A DNA stretch of 64,000 nucleotides from Pseudomonas sp. (GCA_030699825.1 JAUYKV010000034.1:1-64000); one strand, 5' to 3'. Positions 17,941-26,710 are shown, counted from the stretch's first letter. Translations and numbers: made by a program. Notes: a model not told the origin generated them from the sequence alone.

Positions 17941-17959
17941 AGTACCACGATTTGGTACT
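17941..17959. promoter_or_regulatory. Dyad operator upstream of hicAB
   Basis: AGTACCA (17941-17947) and TGGTACT (17953-17959) form a perfect inverted repeat around CGATT, 27 bases before the hicA start. A further half-like element GGTACTC lies at 17920-17926. This is the expected place for HicB or HicAB binding. Confidence 0.65.
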
Positions 17960-17998
17960 GTGTAAGGGCTGCTTCGATGGTACCGGGGCTGTGCCATA

Positions 17999-18120
17999 AA
18001 TGCGTGGGTTAGCCGCATGCAGCCATTACCCGACATCACACCACCAGGGGCGCGGCGTAACCCACCATCGGCGCAACGCGGTCGATTGCTTGGTGGGTTA
18101 CGCGCCGCGCCATGATCGCG
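17999..18120. repeat. Dispersed TGGGTTA/TAACCCA repeat
   Basis: Contains GTGGGTTAGCCGC, GGCGTAACCCACCATCGGCG and TGGTGGGTTACGCGCC in alternating orientation, the same family as the element at 2-141. It is non-coding. Confidence 0.6.
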
Positions 18121-18160
18121 TCCGGGATAGCGGCCGGCGTACCGCGCCGCTATCCCATGA

Positions 18161-18259
18161 AGCCAAGGCGGGGTGGCGGGTTGTTCCCCTGAGGAGGCGA
18201 TAGAAAGTCTGCGGAATATCGGGAGGCTAAGAATCAATGGCACTGACTCTATCGATTAT
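18161..18259. repeat. Right direct repeat flanking hicAB
   Basis: Copy of 17205-17303. Together they bracket hicAB, its operator and a dispersed repeat. The remainder, 18260-18500, shows a segment beginning GGTTCCCACGCTCTGCGT that is repeated near 19798 and no credible gene. Confidence 0.85.
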
Positions 18260-18502
18260 GGGCGAACTTTAGTCCCGTCTTGGGACTGGTGCGGACGCGG
18301 GTTCGATGGTTCCCACGCTCTGCGTCCGCCGTGCCGAGACGCTCTGAGCCTCGAGCTGAATGCCCGCGCGGACGGTTTGACGCCTTGACGTGGGTGCGAT
18401 CGATCAAACGGCTTGGTGTATAGCTGCTTATGCGACCCTCCAGAACAATTTTCAGCGCGGCCACTGATAGACGGCCGGACAGAAAACAACTAGCGTAGCG
18501 TT

Positions 18503-18513
18503 AGGTATTACCT
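18503..18513. promoter_or_regulatory. Candidate operator of parDE
   Basis: AGGTATTACCT is an 11-base perfect palindrome 20 bases before the antitoxin ATG, next to a TAGCG-TAGCG direct repeat. It is a plausible autoregulatory site for the ribbon-helix-helix antitoxin. Confidence 0.4.
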
Positions 18514-18533
18514 TTTGCTCAGGAGGCTGCAGT

Positions 18534-18812
18534 ATGGCAACGGCAACATCCATCAAACTCGATGATGAGCTGAAAAAGCGCGTGCAGCACCTGGCCGAAG
18601 CGCGCCGCCGCACTTCGCACTGGATCATGCGCGAGGCCGTCGCGCAGTACGTCGAGCGTGAGGAAAAGCGTGAAGCGTTCCGGCAGGACACGCTCAAGGC
18701 ATGGGAAGAATTTCAGGCGACCGGTCTGCACGCGACCGCTGAGGAAGTTGATAAGTGGCTTTCCAGCTGGGGCAGTGAAAGCGAGTTGCCTGCGCCCATA
18801 TGCTACAAGTAA
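18534..18812 (+). CDS. ParD/RelB-like ribbon-helix-helix antitoxin
   Basis: The 92-residue product begins MATATSIKLDDELKKRVQHLAE, a typical RHH DNA-binding N-terminus (about 1-45), followed by a charged helical tail (EEKREAFRQDTLKAWEEF) that would bind the toxin. AGGAGG lies seven bases before the ATG. It overlaps the downstream toxin gene by 13 bases. In such pairs the antitoxin blocks the toxin and represses the operon. Family-level naming (ParD versus RelB/YafN-like) is uncertain. Confidence 0.88.
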   Translation: MATATSIKLDDELKKRVQHLAEARRRTSHWIMREAVAQYVEREEKREAFRQDTLKAWEEFQATGLHATAEEVDKWLSSWGSESELPAPICYK

Positions 18813-19090
18813 TTTTCGCGCCGGCCGCAATCCGGGACATACAACGGCTGCGGGAGTTTCTACGGCCCAAGAACGCTGACGCTGCAAGGCGAGCCGGCGA
18901 GACGATCCTGCAGGGTGTGCGAATGCTCGGGGTGCAGCCTCGCATCGGCCGCCCGGTCGAGGACTTGCCCGACGAGTACCGCGAGTGGCTGATTGACTTC
19001 GGGGGCAGTGGCTATGTGGTTCGCTACCGCCTCGCTGGCGACACGGTCACGATCTTGGCCGTTCGCCACCAGAAAGAGCTGGGCGATTGA
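18800..19090 (+). CDS. ParE/RelE-superfamily toxin
   Basis: The 96-residue product starts MLQVIFAPAAIRDIQRLREFLRP and shows ParE-type features: an N-terminal strand, two helices, then GVRMLGVQPRIGRPVEDLPDEYRE, WLIDFGGSGYVVRYRLAGDT and TILAVRHQKE near the end. ParE toxins poison DNA gyrase, RelE toxins cleave mRNA; the RPV and RHQKE segments favour the ParE side, but this is inference. The frame is intact and overlaps the antitoxin, so the pair looks functional. Confidence 0.87.
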   Translation: MLQVIFAPAAIRDIQRLREFLRPKNADAARRAGETILQGVRMLGVQPRIGRPVEDLPDEYREWLIDFGGSGYVVRYRLAGDTVTILAVRHQKELGD

Positions 19091-19137
19091 ATGGCTACAT
19101 CGCAAGGGCGCGCTTGAAGGCAATCAAGAGGTGAATC

Positions 19138-19404
19138 ATGGCCACTAGTGCTTTTTATGACCTGTTCTCCCCCGAGGAGGCGGTCGAGCTGGAGATTCGT
19201 GCGGCCCTGCTGAGCGGCCTGCAAGACTGGTTGGTGCGGGTCGAGTTGACGCAACAGGACGCCGCTGAACGCCTGCGCACGACGCAAGCGCGGGTTTCGG
19301 ATATCAACAACGGCAAGATCAGTAAGCTGAGCATTGATTTGCTGATCAAGCTGGCGGCCCGCGCGGGCTTGCATCCGCAGGTTCGGCTTGAGGCTGCGGC
19401 ATAA
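19138..19404 (+). CDS. XRE-family helix-turn-helix protein, HigA-like
   Basis: This 88-residue protein has an acidic N-terminus (FSPEEAVELEIRAALLSGL) and a lambda-repressor-like HTH (LTQQDAAERLRTTQARVSDINNGK, residues about 38-61). It resembles antitoxins of the HigA or HTH_37 type. It starts 47 bases after the parE-like toxin on the same strand, with AAGAGGTGA eight bases upstream. No separate toxin partner is seen beside it, so it may be a third component of the parDE locus or an orphan antitoxin. Confidence 0.8.
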   Translation: MATSAFYDLFSPEEAVELEIRAALLSGLQDWLVRVELTQQDAAERLRTTQARVSDINNGKISKLSIDLLIKLAARAGLHPQVRLEAAA

Positions 19405-20036
19405 TGTGCCGGCTGCCTGCGCAGCAGCGCGCCGCTGACATGCCGTGGGAGGGGCCGGGCGGCGTTCCGTTTTAGCCGCGATGGGCCTTGCAGGCGCTGA
19501 AAGCATCGCAACCGTAGCAGACCCGGATGGGTTAGCCGCCACAGCGCTTCGATCAAGCCAGCGTTGTGCGTGCGGCGTAACCCATCATCTGCGGCGTACC
19601 GGCTGACGCCATGTTGGGTTACGCGGCGCTTGAGGGCTGAGTTTGATTCAGGAAAGCGGCCCGCCGCTAACCCAACCTACGGGCTACAGTACGGTGGCGC
19701 GTTTGTGAGACGGGACTCGTCCGCGAACTGCAGTGCAGTGGTGCTCTTGTAGGAGGGGACTTGTCCGCGATCGCCGCAGGCCCAGGGGCAAGTAGATGGT
19801 TCCCACGCTCTGCGTGGTAACCCCGATCAAGACGCGCTGCATCCGTCGTACCTAGACGTGGAGCGTCTCTGTCTATATGCCCACGCGGATAGTTCGACGC
19901 CTCGACCTGGGAGCGATCAGCATCCACCCGAGGACCCGCCGAAAACCCGGCAAAATGTCCAGATGACACTCCTTCCCGAGCTAACCGCTTGTTGTCCATC
20001 AAGAAAAAACTTTCGCTGAATATGGCAAAAAGCCCC
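19405..20036. other. Repeat-rich non-coding interval before fliC
   Basis: This interval holds two TGGGTTA/TAACCCA elements (about 19528-19590 and 19613-19683), one copy of GGAGGGGACTTGTCCGCGA (about 19752-19770), and a GGTTCCCACGCTCTGCGT element at about 19798 shared with 18305. No gene could be supported. The last 60 bases before the sigma-28 site are AT-richer. Confidence 0.6.
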
Positions 20037-20063
20037 TAAAGCATCCTGGCTTAGCGCCGATAA
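20037..20063 (+). promoter_or_regulatory. Sigma-28 (FliA) promoter of fliC
   Basis: TAAA (20037-20040), 15-base spacer, GCCGATAA (20056-20063): a perfect FliA consensus. It lies 103 bases upstream of the fliC ATG. Confidence 0.96.
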
Positions 20064-20166
20064 AGATTACGAATGCGAAGTAACTGGGGTGCCTGAGCCA
20101 GGCAACCGCCCAACAGCTCGCACCACCCAGCTACCTTTAAGTACCAGCCCATTGGAGGCAAACACC

Positions 20167-21663
20167 ATGGCCCTTACCGTCAATACCAACGTCGCGTCGC
20201 TCAATACCCAGCGCAACCTGAATGCGTCTTCCAATGCGCTGAGCACTTCCCTGCAGCGTCTGTCCACCGGTAGCCGCATCAACTCTGCCAAAGACGATGC
20301 CGCCGGCCTGCAAATCTCCAACCGCCTGACCAGCCAGGTCAACGGCCTGGGTGTGGCAGTACGTAACGCCAACGACGGCATTTCCCTGTCGCAGACCGCG
20401 GAAGGCGCCCTGCAGCAGTCCACCAACATCCTGCAGCGTATGCGCGACCTGTCCCTGCAATCGGCTAACGGCAGCAACTCCACTACTGAGCGTCAAGCAC
20501 TGAACCAAGAAGTGGGCCAGCTCAAAGAAGAGCTGAACCGTATCGCCGAGACCACAACCTTTGGTGGTCAGAAGCTGCTGAATGGCGAGTTCGGAAGCAA
20601 GCAATTTCAGGTTGGCGCCAATGCCAACGAAACCATTGCGGTACAGATCAATTCCGCTAGCGCTCGTGACATTGGCGCCAACCGCGCAGACCTTGCCGGT
20701 AGCGCTGTTGGAGTGGTTGCTGCTGGCACTACTGCTCCGGTTGCTGGCATTGGTGGTACCGCCACTCTGACAATCACCGGCCCATCCGGTAGTGCGACTA
20801 CCGCTAACATTGGCCTCGGCTCCGCAGCAGCGGCGGCCTCCGCTGTCAACCTGACCTCGGGTACCACGGGCGTAAGCGCAGATGCACGCACTGGTGTTGA
20901 GATCTCCGGTCTGTCTCATGCCGGCAATACTTCATTTACCCTGACCGGCGATACCTCCGGAGGCGCCGTCGCGATCAATGCCGTGATTGCCGACCCCACC
21001 AACCTGAGCGATCTGGCCGCTGCGATTAACGCCCAGAGCTCGAAGACGGGTGTCACCGCCACGCTGACCAGCAATAATTCCAAGATCGAACTGATCAACG
21101 AAAAGGGTGATGACGTTATCATTGAAGGCTTTGTTAACGATGGTGACGCTGCGAGCCAGGTTGATTTGAAAGCCATTGACTATGACGGCGTGGTCGGTTC
21201 TGGTGCCACTCTGGTAACTGGTGCGGGTAATGACAGTGCGCGGGTTTCCGGCAATATCCGCCTGGATAGCAGTGGTGCTTTCCAGGTGACCAGCGCAGGC
21301 GCTAATGCTGCAACAGTTGCAGCTGCCGGTACTAATATTTCCACCTTGGCCCAAGTGGCCGACGTGAATATCAGCACCGCAAACGGCGCGCAGAGCGCTA
21401 TCTCGGTAATCGACGCCGCCATCGCGGGTATCGACAAGAACCGTGCTTCTCTGGGTGCTACGCAAAACCGCTTCGAGAACACCATCACCAACCTGCAGAG
21501 CATCTCGGAAAACGTATCGGCAGCGCGTGGCCGGATTCAGGACACCGACTTCGCCGTGGAAACCGCGAATCTGAGCAAGAACCAGATCCTGCAACAGGCC
21601 GGCACCGCGATCCTGGCCCAGGCCAACCAGTTGCCGCAGGCAGTACTCAGCCTGCTGCGTTAA
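20167..21663 (+). CDS. fliC: FliC, flagellin
   Basis: The 498-residue filament subunit has the conserved flagellin N-terminus ([54 protein letters not shown]) and C-terminus ([20 protein letters not shown]; ending [14 protein letters not shown]). The central part (about 175-400) is Ala/Gly/Thr/Ser-rich and variable. GGAGGC lies seven bases before the ATG. No glycosyltransferase genes lie between flgL and fliC, unlike several other pseudomonads where that spot carries glycosylation genes, so glycosylation of this flagellin cannot be inferred from this window. Confidence 0.97.
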   Translation: MALTVNTNVASLNTQRNLNASSNALSTSLQRLSTGSRINSAKDDAAGLQISNRLTSQVNGLGVAVRNANDGISLSQTAEGALQQSTNILQRMRDLSLQSANGSNSTTERQALNQEVGQLKEELNRIAETTTFGGQKLLNGEFGSKQFQVGANANETIAVQINSASARDIGANRADLAGSAVGVVAAGTTAPVAGIGGTATLTITGPSGSATTANIGLGSAAAAASAVNLTSGTTGVSADARTGVEISGLSHAGNTSFTLTGDTSGGAVAINAVIADPTNLSDLAAAINAQSSKTGVTATLTSNNSKIELINEKGDDVIIEGFVNDGDAASQVDLKAIDYDGVVGSGATLVTGAGNDSARVSGNIRLDSSGAFQVTSAGANAATVAAAGTNISTLAQVADVNISTANGAQSAISVIDAAIAGIDKNRASLGATQNRFENTITNLQSISENVSAARGRIQDTDFAVETANLSKNQILQQAGTAILAQANQLPQAVLSLLR

Positions 21664-21690
21664 GCTCAGCGGCAAGTTGGTGTAAACCTC

Positions 21691-21718
21691 GGGGGGTAGT
21701 GCCTGGCACTACTCCCCG
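21691..21718 (+). terminator. Hairpin terminator after fliC
   Basis: GGGGGTAGTGCC pairs with GGCACTACTCCCC across a short T loop, 28 bases after the fliC stop. The following GCTTTG is a weak T-tract, so partial read-through into flaG is possible. Confidence 0.75.
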
Positions 21719-21740
21719 CTTTGCCATTTGAGGTGAGGTT

Positions 21741-22112
21741 ATGGATATCAATGCAATAGGCGGTTTGTCGCAGTCAAGCGCAGCGGCTCGTCCGGCTCGG
21801 CCTGATAGCGACCAGCAGATCGACAATGTGCGTGTCGCGACCTTGGTGCAGGCTGAAAAGCCCCAGCCAGCCAGCCCGCAGGTACAAGGTAGAGCGTCGA
21901 TGGAAGAGGCGGTATCGAGCATCAAGGCGTTTGCCCAGAGCATTCAGCGCAACCTGAATTTCGCCCTGGACGACTCGACTGGTCGGGTGGTGGTCAAGGT
22001 GACCGACGGCGTATCCGGCGAGGTCATCCGGCAGATTCCTTCCGAAGACGCCCTGCGTCTGGCCGAAAGCCTGGATGAGGTGCGCAGTCTGTTGTTCAAG
22101 GCGGAAGCTTGA
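21741..22112 (+). CDS. flaG: FlaG family protein
   Basis: The 123-residue product has a disordered Pro/Ala/Gln N-terminus and the FlaG domain in the C-terminal half (LNFALDDSTGRVVVKVTDGV, then IRQIPSEDALRLAESLDEV). FlaG affects filament length in Vibrio and Pseudomonas relatives; its exact role is not settled. Its location between fliC and fliD is the standard one. The ATG at 21741 follows GAGGTGAGG. Confidence 0.92.
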   Translation: MDINAIGGLSQSSAAARPARPDSDQQIDNVRVATLVQAEKPQPASPQVQGRASMEEAVSSIKAFAQSIQRNLNFALDDSTGRVVVKVTDGVSGEVIRQIPSEDALRLAESLDEVRSLLFKAEA

Positions 22113-22196
22113 GCGGCACGGTTTTTGATTGGCGCGTTTCTTGAAAGAGAATGGGTTCATAGTTGTAAACGTCAACTCCATGACGAGGTGGTCAAT

Positions 22197-23597
22197 ATGG
22201 TAGGCATAACGGGTATTGGTTCAGGCATCGACATCAACAGCATCGTCGGTGCTTTGGTCAATGCGGAGAAAGCCCCCAAGGAGGCGCAGCTGGCGCGCCT
22301 GGAAAAGGCCTCCACCACCAAGTTCTCGGCGCTGGGGCAGTTGAAAGGCGCCCTGAGCGAGTTTCAAACTGCCATGAAGGATCTCAACAGCCTGGCGTTG
22401 TTCGAGAAGCGCACGGCCACCTCTTCCAACACCAGCGCATTGTCAGCTACAGCCAGCAAGACCGCGCAGGCGGGTAGCTATCAGCTGACGGTAGAGCGCC
22501 TGGCCAGCAGCAGCAAGGTGGCAACGGCAGCCTTGGCGAGCAGTTACACGGCCCCGGCGGATGGTTTGCTCACCGTCAAGCTTGGTGCTGCCGATGCTGG
22601 TGTCGAGGTCGCTATTGCCGCTGGCGATACGCTTGAGCAGATCCGCGACAAGCTCAATACGTCCCTGAAAGACCAGGGCATCACCGCCAATATCGTCAAC
22701 AACCCGGCTGACGGCACTTCGCGCCTGGTGCTCAATGCCAAGGAAACGGGGGCAGGCAAGGATATTATTATCAGCGCCGATGCGGCCTTGAGCGATTTGG
22801 CGGTAGACAGCAGCGTTCTGGCCGGAGCCACCACCGCGGGCTATCTGGGCGAGCCGGCGGGGGATGCCCAATTCACCATCGATGGCTTGGCGCAAGCCAG
22901 TGCGAGCAACAGCGTTGAAGGCGTCATCCCTGATGTGACCTTTTCCCTGCTCGGCAAGACCGAGGCTGACAAGCCGTTGACTCTAACCGTCGGCCAAGAC
23001 AACTCAGGCGTTACCGCCAATATCAAGAAATTCGTCGAGGCCTACAACAAGCTGATCTCCGTCACCAGTGAGCTGACCGGTGTCACTCAGGTTGGCGAGG
23101 GCAAGCCTCCGGTCGTCGGTGGCCTGGTCGGCGATGCCTCGGTGCGTAATCTACTCAGTGGCGTGCGTAGCGCGCTGGGCGATCCGGCAAGCCAGGCGGG
23201 GGTGCAAGTTTTGTCCGATTTGGGTATTACCACTCAGAGGGACGGGACCCTGAAGATCGACGATGCCAAGTTGAGCGAGGCGCTCGAGAATAATTTCGAT
23301 GCGGTCGGTACCTTTTTTACCGGCGATAGCGGTCTGATGAGCCGAGTGGACAAGCGTATCGATGGCTTTATCCAGACCGGCGGCGTGCTCGAGCAGCGCA
23401 TGAAAGGTCTTGAGTCCACCATCAGCGGCATCGACAAGCAGAGAGAAACCCTGGCCCGGCGTGTCGAGCAGATACAGACCCGTTTATTTGCCCAGTTCAA
23501 TGCGATGGATGCGCTGGTCGGGCGCCTGAACGATACCAGCTCGCGGCTTACCCAGGCGCTCGGCAGCCTGCCGGGCGTAGTTAGACAGGACAATTGA
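22197..23597 (+). CDS. fliD: FliD, filament cap protein (HAP2)
   Basis: FliD caps the filament tip and folds exported flagellin into place. The 466-residue product begins MVGITGIGSGIDINSIVGAL, contains the FliD N-terminal coiled region and ends in a heptad-rich helix (KQRETLARRVEQIQTRLFAQ). The ATG at 22197 is chosen over an earlier open frame because GAGGTG lies seven bases upstream and the protein then starts as in the family. Four bases separate it from the first fliS. Confidence 0.96.
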   Translation: MVGITGIGSGIDINSIVGALVNAEKAPKEAQLARLEKASTTKFSALGQLKGALSEFQTAMKDLNSLALFEKRTATSSNTSALSATASKTAQAGSYQLTVERLASSSKVATAALASSYTAPADGLLTVKLGAADAGVEVAIAAGDTLEQIRDKLNTSLKDQGITANIVNNPADGTSRLVLNAKETGAGKDIIISADAALSDLAVDSSVLAGATTAGYLGEPAGDAQFTIDGLAQASASNSVEGVIPDVTFSLLGKTEADKPLTLTVGQDNSGVTANIKKFVEAYNKLISVTSELTGVTQVGEGKPPVVGGLVGDASVRNLLSGVRSALGDPASQAGVQVLSDLGITTQRDGTLKIDDAKLSEALENNFDAVGTFFTGDSGLMSRVDKRIDGFIQTGGVLEQRMKGLESTISGIDKQRETLARRVEQIQTRLFAQFNAMDALVGRLNDTSSRLTQALGSLPGVVRQDN

Positions 23598-23600
23598 TTC

Positions 23601-23987
23601 GTGAATAGCCCAATCGATACCTACAAAACCGTCAAGACCAGCCAGGAAGTCAGCCCCTATCGCGCCGTGCAATTGTTGCTCGATGGCGCGTTGGAACGCA
23701 TTTCTCTGGCTTTACACGCCCAGCAACAAGGCAGTCCCGATGTGCGCGGCGAGGCCGTGGGCAGCACCCTGTCCATCATCGGCATTCTCCAGGCCAGCCT
23801 GGACAAGCAGTTGGGCGGGGAGTTGGCGGAAAATCTGGATTCGTTGTACGACTACATGACCCGGCGCCTGGCCGGTGTGGCGCTGGACAAGACCCCGCAG
23901 AGCCTGGAAGAGGTGCAGGGCTTGCTGGTGCGGATCCGCGATGCCTGGAGCGCGATCGGGCCTGAGGTCGAGCCTGTCGCGTCCTGA
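23601..23987 (+). CDS. FliS paralogue 1 (FliS')
   Basis: This 128-residue protein of the FliS chaperone fold carries [39 protein letters not shown], and [18 protein letters not shown]. FliS prevents premature flagellin polymerisation in the cytoplasm. Two tandem fliS genes are usual in Pseudomonas; this copy is coupled to fliD (GTG start four bases after its stop), whereas the second has its own sigma-28 promoter. The two are clearly diverged, so their clients may differ. Confidence 0.9.
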   Translation: MNSPIDTYKTVKTSQEVSPYRAVQLLLDGALERISLALHAQQQGSPDVRGEAVGSTLSIIGILQASLDKQLGGELAENLDSLYDYMTRRLAGVALDKTPQSLEEVQGLLVRIRDAWSAIGPEVEPVAS

Positions 23988-24077
23988 TTACGGCGGCGAT
24001 TCATTAGCCTGTGCAATGGCGTGCCGGTTCCTGTTTGACGAGTTGAATCAATCAGTTGTGTTATTTTCCTGTCGCCC

Positions 24078-24104
24078 TAAAGCTGCCGCCGGCACTGCCG
24101 ATAC
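24078..24104 (+). promoter_or_regulatory. Internal sigma-28 promoter before fliS
   Basis: TAAA (24078-24081), 15-base spacer, GCCGATAC (24097-24104): one mismatch from FliA consensus. The fliS ATG is 37 bases downstream. Confidence 0.85.
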
Positions 24105-24141
24105 ATGAAGTATTCCCGCACTACACTGGAGTATCTTCAGC

Positions 24142-24522
24142 ATGAACGCGATGACGGCCATGAAGCAGTATCAGAACGTCAACACCCAGGCTCAGGCCGT
24201 GGATGCCAGCCCCCATCGTTTGATTCAGATGCTGATGGAAGGTGGTCTGACCCGTATCGCCCAGGCGCGTGGCGCCATGGAGCGCCAGCAGACGGCGATG
24301 AAGGGCGAACTGATCGGCAAGGCCATCGCTATCATCGGTGGTCTGCGCGAAGGCCTTGATCTGCAGCAGGGCGGCGAGTTGGCGGCCAACCTGGATAACC
24401 TCTACCATTACATGGTTTCCCGTCTGCTCGAGGCCAATGTGAAGAATGACGCCGCGTCGCTCGATGAAGTGGCAGGGTTGCTGCGTAATGTGAAGTCCGG
24501 CTGGGACGCGATCGGCCAGTGA
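24142..24522 (+). CDS. fliS: FliS, flagellin export chaperone
   Basis: The 126-residue product starts MNAMTAMKQYQNVNTQ, and has SPHRLIQMLMEGGLTRIAQA, GKAIAIIGGLREGLDLQQGG and NLYHYMVSRLLEANVKND, the canonical FliS order. It binds the disordered C-terminus of flagellin and keeps it unpolymerised until export. Among the two copies this one is nearer to the family consensus. It is transcribed from its own sigma-28 site and overlaps the reading frame region of fliT by little. Confidence 0.94.
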   Translation: MNAMTAMKQYQNVNTQAQAVDASPHRLIQMLMEGGLTRIAQARGAMERQQTAMKGELIGKAIAIIGGLREGLDLQQGGELAANLDNLYHYMVSRLLEANVKNDAASLDEVAGLLRNVKSGWDAIGQ

Positions 24523-24551
24523 TGGCGTCTGACGCTTTAAGGAGCACGTTC

Positions 24552-24848
24552 ATGAGTTCATCTGTCCAGCGTCTGGAAAAGACCGGAAGCGCTTTGCGCG
24601 ATGCCCTGGCCGCACAGGATTGGGCGGCCATCGGCGAGCTGGATCTGCAGTGTCGCCAGGCCGTTGACGAAGCCATGGTCGAGTCCGTGCAGGACGAAGA
24701 CGTGCTGCGCGCGCGCATGCAGGAATTGCTGGATCTGTACCGCGAGCTGGTCGATGTCTGTCAGTCGGAGCAACGGCGCCTGGCGGGCGAGCTGATGCAA
24801 CTGAACCAGGCCCAGCAAGGGGCCAAGGTCTATCAGTTGTTCGGGTGA
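24552..24848 (+). CDS. fliT: FliT-like chaperone (possible FleP counterpart)
   Basis: This 98-residue helical protein (MSSSVQRLEKTGSALRDALA; LRARMQELLDLYRELVDVCQ; AGELMQLNQAQQGAKVYQLF) occupies the fliT place after fliS. FliT-type chaperones bind FliD. In P. aeruginosa the gene at this place is called fleP and has been linked to pilus length control, so naming is ambiguous. AAGGAGC lies seven bases before the ATG at 24552, favouring it over an earlier start that overlaps fliS. Confidence 0.8.
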   Translation: MSSSVQRLEKTGSALRDALAAQDWAAIGELDLQCRQAVDEAMVESVQDEDVLRARMQELLDLYRELVDVCQSEQRRLAGELMQLNQAQQGAKVYQLFG

Positions 24849-24888
24849 TGGGGCTAGCGGTTAACCAGTCTGCTGCAATCCACAATTC

Positions 24889-25057
24889 GTAGGGTGTCAC
24901 TCGCCGCAGGCAGTGCACCATTGGTTTATCCGTGCGGCGCAGAGCTGGCGGGCTGTCGCTTCGCTCCGAGGCCGCCCTACCCGCAGGCAGTGCACCATGG
25001 ATAATTGGCGCAACACAAAAGCTGGCGGGTTGTCGCTTCGCTCCGAAGCCGCCCTAC
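24889..25057. repeat. Dispersed GTAGGG...CCCTAC repeat, fliT-fleQ junction
   Basis: The repeat starts GTAGGGTGTCACTCGCCGCA, contains GGCAGTGCACCAT twice and the segment GGCGGGTTGTCGCTTCGCTC, and ends GCCGCCCTAC. Highly similar sequence occurs inverted at 30707-30888 and direct at 40766-41060, each time at a junction between flagellar operons. It is non-coding. 25058-25133 is AT-richer and leads into the fleQ promoter area. Confidence 0.85.
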
Positions 25058-25133
25058 TGGTCTTGTTTATCCCTTCTTGCAAACAATCGCTTGGGCAATT
25101 GGTCGTAAAAATCAAAAAAAGCACGCCATAAAA

Positions 25134-25162
25134 TTGACTATGCTCGAGAAATTGACTTTACT
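25134..25162 (+). promoter_or_regulatory. Candidate sigma-70 promoter of fleQ
   Basis: TTGACT (25134-25139), 17-base spacer, TTTACT (25157-25162), in an AT-rich stretch 75 bases upstream of fleQ. fleQ is known to use sigma-70 in P. aeruginosa. The -10 matches only four of six bases. Confidence 0.35.
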
Positions 25163-25237
25163 AGCGGCCAATTGCCAGCGTAGTTGTCGTGTTTGACAGA
25201 GTGCGCTTCCGTTCGCTCCCAGGATCAAATCAAAAAT

Positions 25238-26710
25238 ATGTGGCGTGAAACGAAAATTCTGCTGATTGACGATGACAGTGAGCGACGTCGTGATTTGACG
25301 GTGATCCTGAATTTCCTCGGCGAAGATCACCTCGCGTGTGGCAGCCGTGACTGGCAGGATGCGGTGGCTCAATTGAGCTCCAGCCGCGAGGTGCTCAGCG
25401 TATTGCTCGGTGATGTGCAGGCCAAGGGCGGGGTCCTGGAGATCCTCAAGCAAACGGCTGGCTGGGACGAGTTTCTGCCGATCCTGCTGATCGACGAACA
25501 TGCCGCTGCGGAATGGCCGGAAGAGTTGCGCCGCCGTGTGCTGGCGACTCTGGAAATGCCGCTTAGCTACAACAAACTGCTCGATTCCTTGCACCGCGCT
25601 CAGGTCTACCGCGAGATGTACGACCAGGCGCGCGAGCGCGGTCGTCAGCGTGAGCCGAATCTGTTCCGCAGCCTGGTCGGTACCAGCCGTGCCATTCAGC
25701 AGGTGCGGCAGATGATGCAGCAGGTGGCCGACACCGAGGCCAGCGTGCTGATCCTCGGTGAGTCGGGCACCGGTAAAGAGGTGGTGGCGCGCAACCTGCA
25801 CTATCACTCCAAGCGTCGTGAAGCGCCTTTCGTGCCGATCAACTGTGGCGCGATTCCCGCGGAGTTGCTGGAAAGCGAACTGTTCGGCCATGAGAAGGGC
25901 GCCTTTACCGGGGCGATCACCAGCCGCGCCGGGCGTTTCGAGTTGGCCAACGGCGGCACCCTGTTCCTCGATGAAATTGGCGACATGCCCTTGTCGATGC
26001 AGGTCAAGCTGCTGCGGGTGCTGCAAGAGCGCACCTACGAGCGGGTTGGCAGCAACAAGACGCAAAATGCAGACGTGCGCATCATCGCGGCGACCCACAA
26101 GAACCTGGAAGAGATGATCGAGGCGGGCAGTTTTCGCGAGGATCTTTACTACCGGCTCAATGTGTTCCCCATCGAAATGGCGCCGCTGCGCGAGCGTATC
26201 GAAGATATACCCCTGTTGATGAACGAGCTGATCTCGCGCATGGAGCACGAGAAGCGCGGTTCGATCCGTTTCAACTCGGCGGCGATCATGTCGCTGTGCC
26301 GCCACGACTGGGCGGGCAACGTGCGTGAGCTGGCCAATCTGGTCGAACGCATGGCGATCATGCATCCCTATGGGGTGATCGGTGTGGGCGAGCTGCCGAA
26401 GAAATTCCGCCATGTCGACGATGAAGACGAGGACCTGACCACCAGTCTGCGTGAGGATCTGGAGGAGCGCGCGGCCATCATCGCCGGGTTGCCGGGCGTC
26501 AATACCCCAGCCATGCTGCCGGCCGAAGGCCTCGATCTGAAAGACTACCTGGGCAACCTCGAGCAGGGCCTGATCCAGCAGGCGCTCGATGACGCCAGCG
26601 GCGTGGTGGCACGGGCGGCAGAACGCTTGCGTATTCGCCGCACCACCCTGGTCGAGAAGATGCGCAAGTACGGCATGAGCCGGCGCGAGGATGAGGCGCA
26701 GGAAGACTGA
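25238..26710 (+). CDS. fleQ: FleQ, sigma-54-dependent master flagellar activator
   Basis: FleQ activates RpoN promoters of early flagellar genes and, with c-di-GMP and FleN, switches biofilm genes. The 490-residue product has a divergent receiver-like domain (1-125), an AAA+ domain (Walker A GESGTGKE 174-181; sigma-54 contact loop GAFTGA 221-226; Walker B LFLDEIGD 242-249) and a Fis-type HTH at the C-terminus. The c-di-GMP contacts described for P. aeruginosa FleQ are kept (LFRSLVG with R144; R185 and N186). Length equals the P. aeruginosa protein as I recall it. It is monocistronic. Confidence 0.97.
   Translation: MWRETKILLIDDDSERRRDLTVILNFLGEDHLACGSRDWQDAVAQLSSSREVLSVLLGDVQAKGGVLEILKQTAGWDEFLPILLIDEHAAAEWPEELRRRVLATLEMPLSYNKLLDSLHRAQVYREMYDQARERGRQREPNLFRSLVGTSRAIQQVRQMMQQVADTEASVLILGESGTGKEVVARNLHYHSKRREAPFVPINCGAIPAELLESELFGHEKGAFTGAITSRAGRFELANGGTLFLDEIGDMPLSMQVKLLRVLQERTYERVGSNKTQNADVRIIAATHKNLEEMIEAGSFREDLYYRLNVFPIEMAPLRERIEDIPLLMNELISRMEHEKRGSIRFNSAAIMSLCRHDWAGNVRELANLVERMAIMHPYGVIGVGELPKKFRHVDDEDEDLTTSLREDLEERAAIIAGLPGVNTPAMLPAEGLDLKDYLGNLEQGLIQQALDDASGVVARAAERLRIRRTTLVEKMRKYGMSRREDEAQED

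Noticed and set aside
18173..18388. Small open frame over the right direct repeat.
   Set aside because: It starts within repeat sequence, has no recognised domain, and the homologous left repeat does not keep the frame.
22115..22165. Possible sigma-54 promoters before fliD (GGCACG-N4-TTGA and GGCGCG-N4-TTGA).
   Set aside because: Both have GA instead of the nearly invariant GC at -12, so I do not list either as a promoter.
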